Part shown: positions 54,744 through 62,408 of the stretch, piece by piece
Numbering within the stretch: position 1 is the first letter of the stretch
Layout: every line of letters starts with the position of its first letter
Source: JABCYV01 sp963729325
Lineage (GTDB): Bacteria > Acidobacteriota > Terriglobia > Terriglobales > Acidobacteriaceae
Direction of reading: 5' to 3'
Assembly (NCBI GenBank): GCA_963729325.1
Contig: CAVSNS010000032.1
Location: 15,328-79,327, forward strand
DNA length: 64,000 nt
Translations under genes and position numbers: made by a program
The notes under the pieces: generated by a model
Seen by the model: only the letters and a program-made list of their open reading frames with translations
Told to the model about the DNA's origin: nothing
The model's database searches: none

Positions 54744-56110
54744 GATTGTCCCTTAATCTTGATTTTATCTCCGTCTTTCAGATCTTGTGGGGCCGTGGTG
54801 ATGACGTCCTCGCCGCCGTTGAGGCCCTGCACTAACACCCCGCCGCTGCGTTGCGACAGAATCTTGACGTCCCGTGCTGTTGCCTTGCCTGCGAACGCCA
54901 GGAAGACAAATTTCTTGCCATCGCGATCTTTGATCGCTGCGGTAGGCACAAAGACACCTTGTGCCTGCGAACTGGCATGCTGCGGGGTTTCGTCCGCGAG
55001 AAATTTGACAGTCGCGTTCATATCGGGCCGCAGGTGCTCGTCCGGATTGACGACTTGTACCTTTACCTGAACTGTGGCCTTGGCACGATTGGCTTGAGGA
55101 GAAATTTCGGCGATCGAGCCGTCCCATTTGCGGTCAGGGTATGCATCCACGGTGACCACGCCCTTTTGCTTGGGGCCTAGCCTGGCGAAATCGTCCTGTG
55201 CGATATCGAGTTCGACTTGAAGATCGTTGAGATCGGCCAAAGAGACGACCAAGCCTTGCGGACCGCCCTCCGCCGTGCTGGCAAAGCCGGACGTCACCAG
55301 TTCCCCCTTTTCGGCCGCGCGCTCAAGAATGGTTCCGGTAACGGGCGCGCGGATCACCGTAGCGTCCAGCAAAGACTTGGCATAGTCCGCCTGACCCTGA
55401 GCTTGCTGGAGCGCGCCGTGGGCACGAGCGATCTCCTCTTGCCGTGGCCCGATCTTGGCCAGTTGGAATCCTCTTTCCAACGAGTTTACCCGCTGCTGAT
55501 CGGCCTCAAACTTTGCGGTCGCGTCGTCCAGCGCTTGTTTCGAGAGCACTCCCTGGGAGGTGAGTCCGCGAGTTCGATCCAGAATGATCTTGTCGTTGGT
55601 CAGCGTCGCGCGAGCTTCATTGAGATTATGCTCAGATTGCTGGATTTCCTCAGGCCGGGATCCGTGTTGCAACTCCTCCAGGTAAGCTCGCGCGTTCTCA
55701 GCGGCGCCTTTGGCTTGTTCGTACTGGGCGCGGAACTCGTCGTCTTCCAGGCGCACCAGGATCTGACCTTCTTTAACCTTGTCGCCTTTTTCCACGCCGA
55801 TCCATTTCACCCGGCCCGTCACCTTGGAATTCAGATTGATCTTGTGGTGGGCCACAATGTAGCCGCTGGCTGAAAGAACGACGCCACCGATATCGCTGTT
55901 CTGCGCCGAGGCGCGAACCACTTCTACCTCTGGAGTTTCGCGGGAGAACAGGCGGTAGGCTGTCGCCACCACGCCCAACACTACCAGCAGCGCGATCCCG
56001 ACGAGGATATAGCGGCGCGCCCACGCCGGAGGTTCGCCTTCGCCTCCGGTGCGCGCAGTGCGATCGATTCGGAGGCTTTGCAGATCTTCGTGTTTTGCGT
56101 CAATCGGCAT
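54740..56110 (-). CDS. HlyD/MacA-like periplasmic adaptor protein
   Basis: Membrane-fusion protein: one N-terminal helix (YILVGIALLVVLGVVATAYRL), a biotinyl-lipoyl region (LNSKVTGRVKWIGVEKGDKVKEGQILVRLEDDEF), a long coiled-coil hairpin (about residues 120-235), the second lipoyl half (VIRAPVTGTILERAAEKGELV) and the beta-barrel/MP domains (VVTVDAYPDRKWDGSIAEISP). Length fits MacA. Start ATG 56110; a TTG three codons upstream is possible. It links the inner-membrane permeases to an outer-membrane channel not seen here. Confidence 0.9.
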   Translation of the reverse strand: MPIDAKHEDLQSLRIDRTARTGGEGEPPAWARRYILVGIALLVVLGVVATAYRLFSRETPEVEVVRASAQNSDIGGVVLSASGYIVAHHKINLNSKVTGRVKWIGVEKGDKVKEGQILVRLEDDEFRAQYEQAKGAAENARAYLEELQHGSRPEEIQQSEHNLNEARATLTNDKIILDRTRGLTSQGVLSKQALDDATAKFEADQQRVNSLERGFQLAKIGPRQEEIARAHGALQQAQGQADYAKSLLDATVIRAPVTGTILERAAEKGELVTSGFASTAEGGPQGLVVSLADLNDLQVELDIAQDDFARLGPKQKGVVTVDAYPDRKWDGSIAEISPQANRAKATVQVKVQVVNPDEHLRPDMNATVKFLADETPQHASSQAQGVFVPTAAIKDRDGKKFVFLAFAGKATARDVKILSQRSGGVLVQGLNGGEDVITTAPQDLKDGDKIKIKGQS

Positions 56111-56178
56111 CGGGCCCAAGATGATTTACGGTATTGCCGATACAAATTCTTCGCCGTTTATAAGTAGCTTCGGCGGTG

Positions 56179-57342
56179 CTAGTCGCGCAGCGCGTTAAGA
56201 ATGTTCTGGCGCGACGCGTGCCAGGCGGGAGCAAACCCACCCACGACTCCCATGATGAGGGCAAACACAATCGCGCTGACCACCACCACCGGCGTCATCT
56301 GCAGGCTGAACACGACTTCGCTAAATGTAACCTGATTTTGGGTTCCTGTGGTCATCCCGTTGAACGGCAACATCAGGATGATTCCGAGCGTCGCACCGAG
56401 CAAAGACAACAACAGCGATTCCAGCATGAATGAAGTCAGAATGCTGGGACGGGAGAATCCAATTACCCGCAGAGTGGCAATTTCGCGTCCACGATAAGCG
56501 ACCGCAGCGTACATGGTGTTGGCGGCGGCGAAGCAGGAGCCGACTGCCATGATAAAAGCGACAATCCAACCTACAACCTTGATGGGGCCTCCCGACTTGG
56601 TTTGCGAAGCATAGTAGTCGGGTTCCAGCAGGCCGTTAAGCTCCAGTCGCTGATCGTCATTGGCACGGTTTTTCAGCGCCTGCGCCGCTACCGGATCCGT
56701 GGCCCGTACCAGGACCGAGGAGTAGACGGTACGCTCGAAATCCGTGACCAGTTGGTTGATGTCGCCCCAAATTTCGGAAGCATGCGCCGTGCCGCTGGCG
56801 TCAAAGATGCCGACGATCGGCCAGTCTCCTTTGCCGATGTGCACAGTATCGCCTATGTTCGCGTGCTCAAATCGTTTGTTGATCGAGCTACTTACCACAA
56901 CTTCCCGCTGTCCCGGAGTGAACCAGCGCCCCGTGACCAAGTGGATCTGCGGCCGCATCTCGATTCCGAGCGGAGTCAGGAAGCGGGTGGTGACGTTGGT
57001 CTCTCCTGTCCCGCCTTTGCGTGGCATCACAACTACCAGAATGTCTTCGCCCGAGACCAGAGGCTCGCCTTTGCTGTTCTTGGCGACGCCGGGCAGGTCT
57101 TTCAGGACTTGCATTGCATCTCGCGAAACTCCGCCGGCAGCCAGCTCCGAGTCAGAGCCTTTGCGCAGCATCAGCACATTCAGGGGATCGCCGGTAGTGG
57201 CAAAGGCGCGGCCCAAGCCCGCCAAGAGCGCCATGATGAAAACCGCAGTGGCCACCGTGAGCGCGATTCCCAGTGCGGTCATGATGGTAAGGCTTTTGCG
57301 CAGCCGCAGATTGCGCACGTTATAGCTCAGAGGGATTGCCAT
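56179..57342 (-). CDS. FtsX/MacB-type ABC permease, 387 aa
   Basis: Four helices with a large periplasmic domain between helices 1 and 2. Helix 1: LTIMTALGIALTVATAVFIMAL. MacB-PCD segment: residues 50-250. C-terminal trio: VGWIVAFIMAVGSCFAAANTM, SFMLESLLLSLLGATLGIILM, VVVSAIVFALIMGVVGGFAPAW. IATLRVIGFSRPSIL is the coupling motif typical of the family. It pairs with the permease at 57,405-58,547. Confidence 0.9.
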   Translation of the reverse strand: MAIPLSYNVRNLRLRKSLTIMTALGIALTVATAVFIMALLAGLGRAFATTGDPLNVLMLRKGSDSELAAGGVSRDAMQVLKDLPGVAKNSKGEPLVSGEDILVVVMPRKGGTGETNVTTRFLTPLGIEMRPQIHLVTGRWFTPGQREVVVSSSINKRFEHANIGDTVHIGKGDWPIVGIFDASGTAHASEIWGDINQLVTDFERTVYSSVLVRATDPVAAQALKNRANDDQRLELNGLLEPDYYASQTKSGGPIKVVGWIVAFIMAVGSCFAAANTMYAAVAYRGREIATLRVIGFSRPSILTSFMLESLLLSLLGATLGIILMLPFNGMTTGTQNQVTFSEVVFSLQMTPVVVVSAIVFALIMGVVGGFAPAWHASRQNILNALRD

Positions 57343-57404
57343 TTTCTATTCCTGTCCTTCAGGGTCTTTCTGATGCCGCGTCATGTGTTCGGTTACGAAG
57401 GAGC

Positions 57405-58547
57405 TCATCCGATATGACGCAAGCCGTCAACTATGTTGACCTGTGACGCGTGATAGGAAGGCACAAACGAGCTGACGAATCCCACCACCGCCGCAATGAG
57501 CAACGCTACCGCCATCGTGATCGGAGTAACCTTCATGCCCGTGAACATCCCGCCTTGACTGGCCATCGCTTTCACGATGAAAAAGCAGAGCAGCGAGCCG
57601 ATCAGTCCTCCCACCAGTGCAAGCGAAACCGCCTCACCGACGAACAATCCCAGAATGCTGTTGCGGGTAAAGCCCAGCGTCTTCAGTACCGCAACTTCCC
57701 GGGTCCGCTCGCGAATCGACATTGCCATGGTATTGGCCGACACCAGCAGGATGGTAAAAACCACGGCCAGACAGATGCTCATGATGAAGGCTTTGATATT
57801 GCCCAGCATCCCGATAAAGCCCAGCTGGAAAGCGTGTTCGCTCTCCGTCTTGGTGGGACGGTCGGCGTTGCGAAACTGCTCGTCAATGGCTTGTCCAACC
57901 GTGGGAACGGATTCGGGCGAGTCGGCCAGAACCGCGAAGAACCCTTCGGTCCCTTTGAGTCTGGGAAAGCCCTCGTCGATATAGTCCTTGTTGAAGTAGA
58001 TCGACTGAGTCGGGTCTGGCGGGGTGAAGATTCCGCGGATGGTCAACTCCAGGTTAACCGGAAAAATCTTTCCGGTAATATTCAGGCGGTCGCCCACTTT
58101 CCAGTGAAATTTGTTGGCCAGGCCGACGTCCACAATGGCGCCCGCTCGATCATGCTGCCACGCCTCTAGTTGGTCGGCGGGTATCGCGAATTCCGGGTAT
58201 ACCTTCAACAACTCTTGCGGATCGGTGCCGAACTGGGCAAAGAAGTTGTCGGGCTTGTCGTCTTTATATTGCCCCCCAAACCATTGTTGATTTACCACTT
58301 CCTTGACATGCGGGATGGCTTGGATTTTTTGCCGGTAATAGCTGGGCAGCTGGAAGACCAGCGACACCTTATGGCGGACGATCAGGCGTTGCGCCGACTG
58401 CTCAGTCGGCTTGCTGTCATAAAAGCTGCGCCAGATAGTGATCAGGAATGTCAGCAACAACAGCGAACCGCCGATGCTCAAGATGGTCAGGATGCTGCGC
58501 CGCTTGTTGCGGAACGCATTTTTGCTGACAAAGCGAGTCAAGGTCAT
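57405..58547 (-). CDS. FtsX/MacB-type ABC permease, 380 aa
   Basis: Paralogue of the downstream permease. Helix 1 SILTILSIGGSLLLLTFLIT, periplasmic domain residues 40-250, then MSICLAVVFTILLVSANTMAM, the coupling motif VAVLKTLGFTRNSILGLFVGE and VALLIAAVVGFVSSFVPSYHAS. ATG 58547 has GGAG 7 bases upstream; a 15-codon extension to 58,592 is unsupported. First gene of the four-gene export operon. The gap from 58,548 to 58,832 holds no gene I can support. Confidence 0.9.
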   Translation of the reverse strand: MTLTRFVSKNAFRNKRRSILTILSIGGSLLLLTFLITIWRSFYDSKPTEQSAQRLIVRHKVSLVFQLPSYYRQKIQAIPHVKEVVNQQWFGGQYKDDKPDNFFAQFGTDPQELLKVYPEFAIPADQLEAWQHDRAGAIVDVGLANKFHWKVGDRLNITGKIFPVNLELTIRGIFTPPDPTQSIYFNKDYIDEGFPRLKGTEGFFAVLADSPESVPTVGQAIDEQFRNADRPTKTESEHAFQLGFIGMLGNIKAFIMSICLAVVFTILLVSANTMAMSIRERTREVAVLKTLGFTRNSILGLFVGEAVSLALVGGLIGSLLCFFIVKAMASQGGMFTGMKVTPITMAVALLIAAVVGFVSSFVPSYHASQVNIVDGLRHIG

Positions 58548-58832
58548 AGTCGAACTCCGGGAGATACTAGGGACGAATAGCCGATCCGGCAACGCCCAAA
58601 ACTCCGTTCAGAATAGACGATGAATCCGGGCCTCTACAAGCCCGCTCCCAACATGCCACACATTTGTGGTCTGTGTTGTCCATGCCCAGGATGGTCGCCT
58701 CTCACATCGACGACCGCAACTGGGGATCGTCACCGTCTGGTCACAATTGTGCTCCCAAATGGAATAACGGACGGAGGCCCAGAATGTTACGCGGCCGAAA
58801 ACGTGCGACTACCGCACGACTGCAACGTGCGC

Positions 58833-59243
58833 CTAGTTCTTCGGCTCCGTGAGGCTGAACCAGTTTCCGGAATTGTCCTTCACCAGTGCCTCGACCCCGT
58901 AGAACTGTTCTTTTGGCGGGGACAAGAACTCCACGCCTTTGGCCTTAAGCTCCTCGTAGGTCTTGCGGCAATCGCTGGTTTGCAGGACGCCACCGCCAAG
59001 CTTGCCTCGGACGAGCAGATCACGCAGCGTTGCTGCCACGTCCGGCTGCATGTTCGGGCCATCCACCTTCATGAGAATAATCTGCAGGTCAGGCTGCCCT
59101 TTCGGACCGACGGTAAGCCAGCGAAAGCCATTGTCCATAGACGCATCCATACGAACCTCGAAGCCCAGTTTGTTAACGTAAAAGTCGCGCGCTGCGTCCT
59201 GATCGAGCACGTATACGGTGGTATGCGAAAGTCGTTGAATCAT
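58833..59243 (-). CDS. VOC-family (glyoxalase/bleomycin-resistance) protein, 136 aa
   Basis: Paired beta-alpha-beta-beta-beta modules: LSHTTVYVLDQDAARDFYVNKLGFEVRMD and the second half YEELKAKGVEFLSPPKEQFYGVEALVKDNSGNWFSL. Likely metal-dependent (His in LSHTT, Glu in GVEAL); substrate unknown. AGGAGG lies 8 bases before ATG 59243. An AraC regulator is 88 bases upstream on the same strand, a frequent pairing. Confidence 0.88.
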   Translation of the reverse strand: MIQRLSHTTVYVLDQDAARDFYVNKLGFEVRMDASMDNGFRWLTVGPKGQPDLQIILMKVDGPNMQPDVAATLRDLLVRGKLGGGVLQTSDCRKTYEELKAKGVEFLSPPKEQFYGVEALVKDNSGNWFSLTEPKN

Positions 59244-59331
59244 AAGAAAGCCTCCTCGTCGCCACTAAATTAGCGAAAGAGCAGAAATGATACTTCTCGA
59301 TTCTTGCGATTCTTGATGGAAAATTGGTGAC

Positions 59332-59793
59332 CTACACCGGACCTACGAAGAATTGTTGGTAGCAGGCGGGAATGTAGTACAGCGGCCAGCGCGCGCTGAA
59401 TCCGCCAAAAACGCGCCGCGATTCCCGACGGAACGTCGCCGGGGACAGGCCAGTCAGGGAACTGAAGCGCGTGCTGAATGATCCCAGGCTCTCGTAGCCC
59501 ACTTCGAAGCAGATATCGGTGACGCGATGATTATCGGCGAGGAGTAGTTTTTTGGCTTCTTCGATTCGGATTCGGGTCACGAACTCGTGCGGCGTCTCCC
59601 CAAATGCTTGGGTGAAGACACGGTTGAAATGGAAAGGCGAAAGGCAGGCTTGACTGGCGGCGTGCTCCAACGTGATTCGGTCGCGATAGCGGGCGCCGAG
59701 ATAATCGCGCGCACGACAAAGGCGGGCAAACGTTACGCCGTCAAAGAGACGACTGCGCCGTGCGGCGAAGTCCTGTGCCGGTCGAGATCTCAT
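59332..59793 (-). CDS. AraC-family transcriptional regulator (short), 153 aa
   Basis: Only the double helix-turn-helix domain is well conserved: ITLEHAASQACLSPFHFNRVFTQAFGETPHEFVTRIRIEEAKKLL and VTDICFEVGYESLGSFSTRFSSLTGLSPATFRRE. There is no effector domain, so it resembles SoxS/MarA-type short regulators. The start is ATG 59793; the frame continues to a TTG at 59826. It probably controls the VOC gene below it. Confidence 0.85.
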   Translation of the reverse strand: MRSRPAQDFAARRSRLFDGVTFARLCRARDYLGARYRDRITLEHAASQACLSPFHFNRVFTQAFGETPHEFVTRIRIEEAKKLLLADNHRVTDICFEVGYESLGSFSTRFSSLTGLSPATFRRESRRVFGGFSARWPLYYIPACYQQFFVGPV

Positions 59794-59974
59794 TCGGCAG
59801 TAATGTAGCACGGCCGGCAAGAGCAAGACAGCGACCAGTCATGCCTGGACGCTAAGTCCAATTTCCGACTCAGATTCTACATTGCGGTAATGACCTCAGT
59901 AAGATACAGTCGCCCCAGTCGATTTTTCCGGGACACGGACGAAGCGCTCTGGATGCGAGTAAGAAGGGAGGAGT

Positions 59975-61669
59975 ATGGTCCAAACTGCGGCGCATCTCAC
60001 CCACAAGGCCCTGGCCGGGGTCGACATTGCCATCATCGCGCTGTACTTCCTGGTGATCTTTTCGATTGGTTTTTATTTCGCGCGCAGGGGCCGTACCTCC
60101 ACAGACTACTTTCTGGCCAGCCGCAACGTCGGTTGGTTTGCCATCGGCGCTTCGCTCTTTGTCTCGAACATTTCGACTGAACACTTCATCGGGTTATCCG
60201 GCTCGGGAGCGAGTTCGGGATTAGCCGTAGGCCATTTTGAATGGTGGGCCTGCCTGATCCTGCTGGTGCTGGGATGGGTGTTTGTTCCTTTCTACCTGCG
60301 CTCCAACGTATTCACCATGCCGGAATTTCTGGAGCGTCGCTTCAGCCGCTCCTGTGCGGTTTACCTGGCTAGTATTTCGATCATCGCCTATATCTTCACC
60401 AAAATTTCCGTGCAGCTCTATGCCGCCAGCGTTGTTCTGGAGCGCGTGGCGGGCTGGACGCTCTGGAAGACCGCGGTGGCTTTGGTGGTGGCTACCGGAA
60501 TCTACACCGTCGCCGGGGGATTGGCAGCCGTGATCTACACCGATATGGTGCAGACCATGATCTTGATCACCGGCGCGGTCATCCTGACCTTTGTCGGGCT
60601 TCATCGCGTGGGAGGGTTCGAAGCGCTGCGGGCAGCCGTTCCTGCCAGCTACTTTCATATGATCAAACCGACGAACGATCCAGCCTTCCCATGGACCGGA
60701 ATTTTCTTCGGCGCCCCCATCCTCGGGATCTGGTACTGGTGTACGGATCAGGTGATCGTGCAGCGCGTGCTTTCCGCCAAAGATGAGGGACACGCCAAAG
60801 CTGCGACGATATTCGCGGGTTTCCTGAAAATCTTGCCGGTCTTCATGCTGGTGTTGCCGGGCGTGATCGCGCTGGCGTTATTCCGCGATACATTCCGGTT
60901 CGGGCCCAATGGGGAGATGCTGAATCCTGACACCGCGTATCCGACGCTGATCCTGAACCTGCTGCCTCCGGGTTTGGTAGGCCTCGTGCTCGCGGCCTTG
61001 CTGGCCGCGGTCATGGGTGCGATGGCATCTGTGTTCAACTCGGCTTCCACTCTGGTCACGCTGGATTTCTATAAAAAGATCAAGCCGGATGCGAGCGAGG
61101 CCAAGCTGGTAAACATGGGTAGAGTGGCCACAGGGGTGATGGTACTACTCGGCCTGATGTGGGTGCCGTTCATCCATCTCATCAGCAGCCAACTTTATAT
61201 CTATCTACAGAGCGTGCAGGCCTACATCAGCCCGCCGATTGCGGCTTGCTTCGTTCTCGGCATTCTTTGGCCGCGACTCAACGCGCAAGGGGCCATCAGT
61301 TCGCTGCTGACGGGCTTCGTGCTGGGCGCGGTGCGCTTTGTCTTCGAGTTGCGCGCCAAGGGCGGCACTCCCCCGGCCGCAGGCCTCGATTGGCTGGTGC
61401 AAATGAATTTCTTGCATTACGCCATCTTCATGTTTGTGATCTGCTCGGTGGTGCTGATCGGCGTGAGCCTGGTGACGCCCGCTCCCGAGCGCAGGAAGCT
61501 TGCCGGCCTCACCTTCGCCACGGTCGCTGACAAGATGGACGTGACTCCGCTGACTCCAGCGACTGAGTACAAACCCGCTGCTGAAACCGCACGGGAACGG
61601 CGCGTGAATATCGTATTCAGCCTGGTCTTAGTGGCTACCGTTGTCGGACTCTGGATTTACTTCCGATAG
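59975..61669 (+). CDS. Sodium:solute symporter (SSS family), 564 aa
   Basis: A multi-pass (13-15 helix) LeuT-fold symporter of the SGLT branch. Motifs: DYFLASRNVGWFAIGASLFVSNISTEHFIGLSG, VFTMPEFLERRFSRS, ATGIYTVAGGLAAVIYTDMVQ (family signature), WYWCTDQVIVQRVLSAKDE and GAMASVFNSASTLVTLDFY. It resembles sugar or myo-inositol symporters more than proline (PutP). GGGAGGAG at 59,966-59,973 supports ATG 59975. Confidence 0.9.
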   Translation: MVQTAAHLTHKALAGVDIAIIALYFLVIFSIGFYFARRGRTSTDYFLASRNVGWFAIGASLFVSNISTEHFIGLSGSGASSGLAVGHFEWWACLILLVLGWVFVPFYLRSNVFTMPEFLERRFSRSCAVYLASISIIAYIFTKISVQLYAASVVLERVAGWTLWKTAVALVVATGIYTVAGGLAAVIYTDMVQTMILITGAVILTFVGLHRVGGFEALRAAVPASYFHMIKPTNDPAFPWTGIFFGAPILGIWYWCTDQVIVQRVLSAKDEGHAKAATIFAGFLKILPVFMLVLPGVIALALFRDTFRFGPNGEMLNPDTAYPTLILNLLPPGLVGLVLAALLAAVMGAMASVFNSASTLVTLDFYKKIKPDASEAKLVNMGRVATGVMVLLGLMWVPFIHLISSQLYIYLQSVQAYISPPIAACFVLGILWPRLNAQGAISSLLTGFVLGAVRFVFELRAKGGTPPAAGLDWLVQMNFLHYAIFMFVICSVVLIGVSLVTPAPERRKLAGLTFATVADKMDVTPLTPATEYKPAAETARERRVNIVFSLVLVATVVGLWIYFR

Positions 61670-61675
61670 TTCGAA

Positions 61676-62233
61676 ATGGCGCGCATTCGCAGCCTGAAGC
61701 CCAACGTCACTCGCGACGAAGCCATCGAGCAGCTCACAGGTAAAGGGGTCGCTGGGCTGTTTCGAAACGCGGTATTTGGCCCTCTGCGTTCCGTAGCCGA
61801 GTTTTACGTCCCTTTTCAGCTCTTCCAGGTCGAGATCGTCAATGGTGGCAAACGCGAGCAACGTATTTTGGGACTGGATGCAGTCAACGGAGCTCTGGAT
61901 CTTTTTCACTTCGAGCAGTTACCAGGATCGGGCGAGGTAATCTTTCTTGAAAGTCGCAACTGCGCGCAAGCAATTCTGGATCAAGCAGCTCAAGATCTAA
62001 CCATCGCGAAAGTACGGCGAGTGATTTTCACCGCCGGTTTTTTCCGGATTCGTGATCTGCGCATCTCCGCCCAACCGGTTCCTGGAGAAATATATGTCCC
62101 TTACTGGGTGGGCTTTCGCGGTCGCGGAATGCGCGCTCGATTCGCGGTGCTGGATGCGGTGCGGCGCAGGGTCGAAGGAGCCAAGGTTCGGCGCTTGCTC
62201 GAACAGTGGCTGACGACAGCACGCGAAACTTGA
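61676..62233 (+). CDS. Uncharacterised conserved protein, 185 aa
   Basis: Starts 6 bases after the symporter stop and is probably co-transcribed. No family is recognised. The sequence is soluble: MARIRSLKPNVTRDEAIEQLTGKG, VAEFYVPFQLFQVEIVNGGKREQRI, VIFTAGFFRIRDLRISAQPVPGEIYVPYWVGF, then an Arg-rich helical C-terminus. The alternating strands around YVPFQLFQVEI and YVPYWVGF look like an internally repeated beta unit. Possibly an accessory protein for the transporter or unrelated. Confidence 0.6.
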   Translation: MARIRSLKPNVTRDEAIEQLTGKGVAGLFRNAVFGPLRSVAEFYVPFQLFQVEIVNGGKREQRILGLDAVNGALDLFHFEQLPGSGEVIFLESRNCAQAILDQAAQDLTIAKVRRVIFTAGFFRIRDLRISAQPVPGEIYVPYWVGFRGRGMRARFAVLDAVRRRVEGAKVRRLLEQWLTTARET

Positions 62234-62408
62234 CCCTTCATCAGACTTGACTCACGGCGCCGACATCGCCGATTTTCGAGTACCTTCGTAACTCCCCTTC
62301 ATCGCCGTGCCCGAGCTATCCTAAACCTGTTTTTCCCCAACGATCGTATCCAGCGTGTACGCATTCGGGAGACGATCTGGCTCTTTGTCTGGTTGAGGCT
62401 AGGGAGCA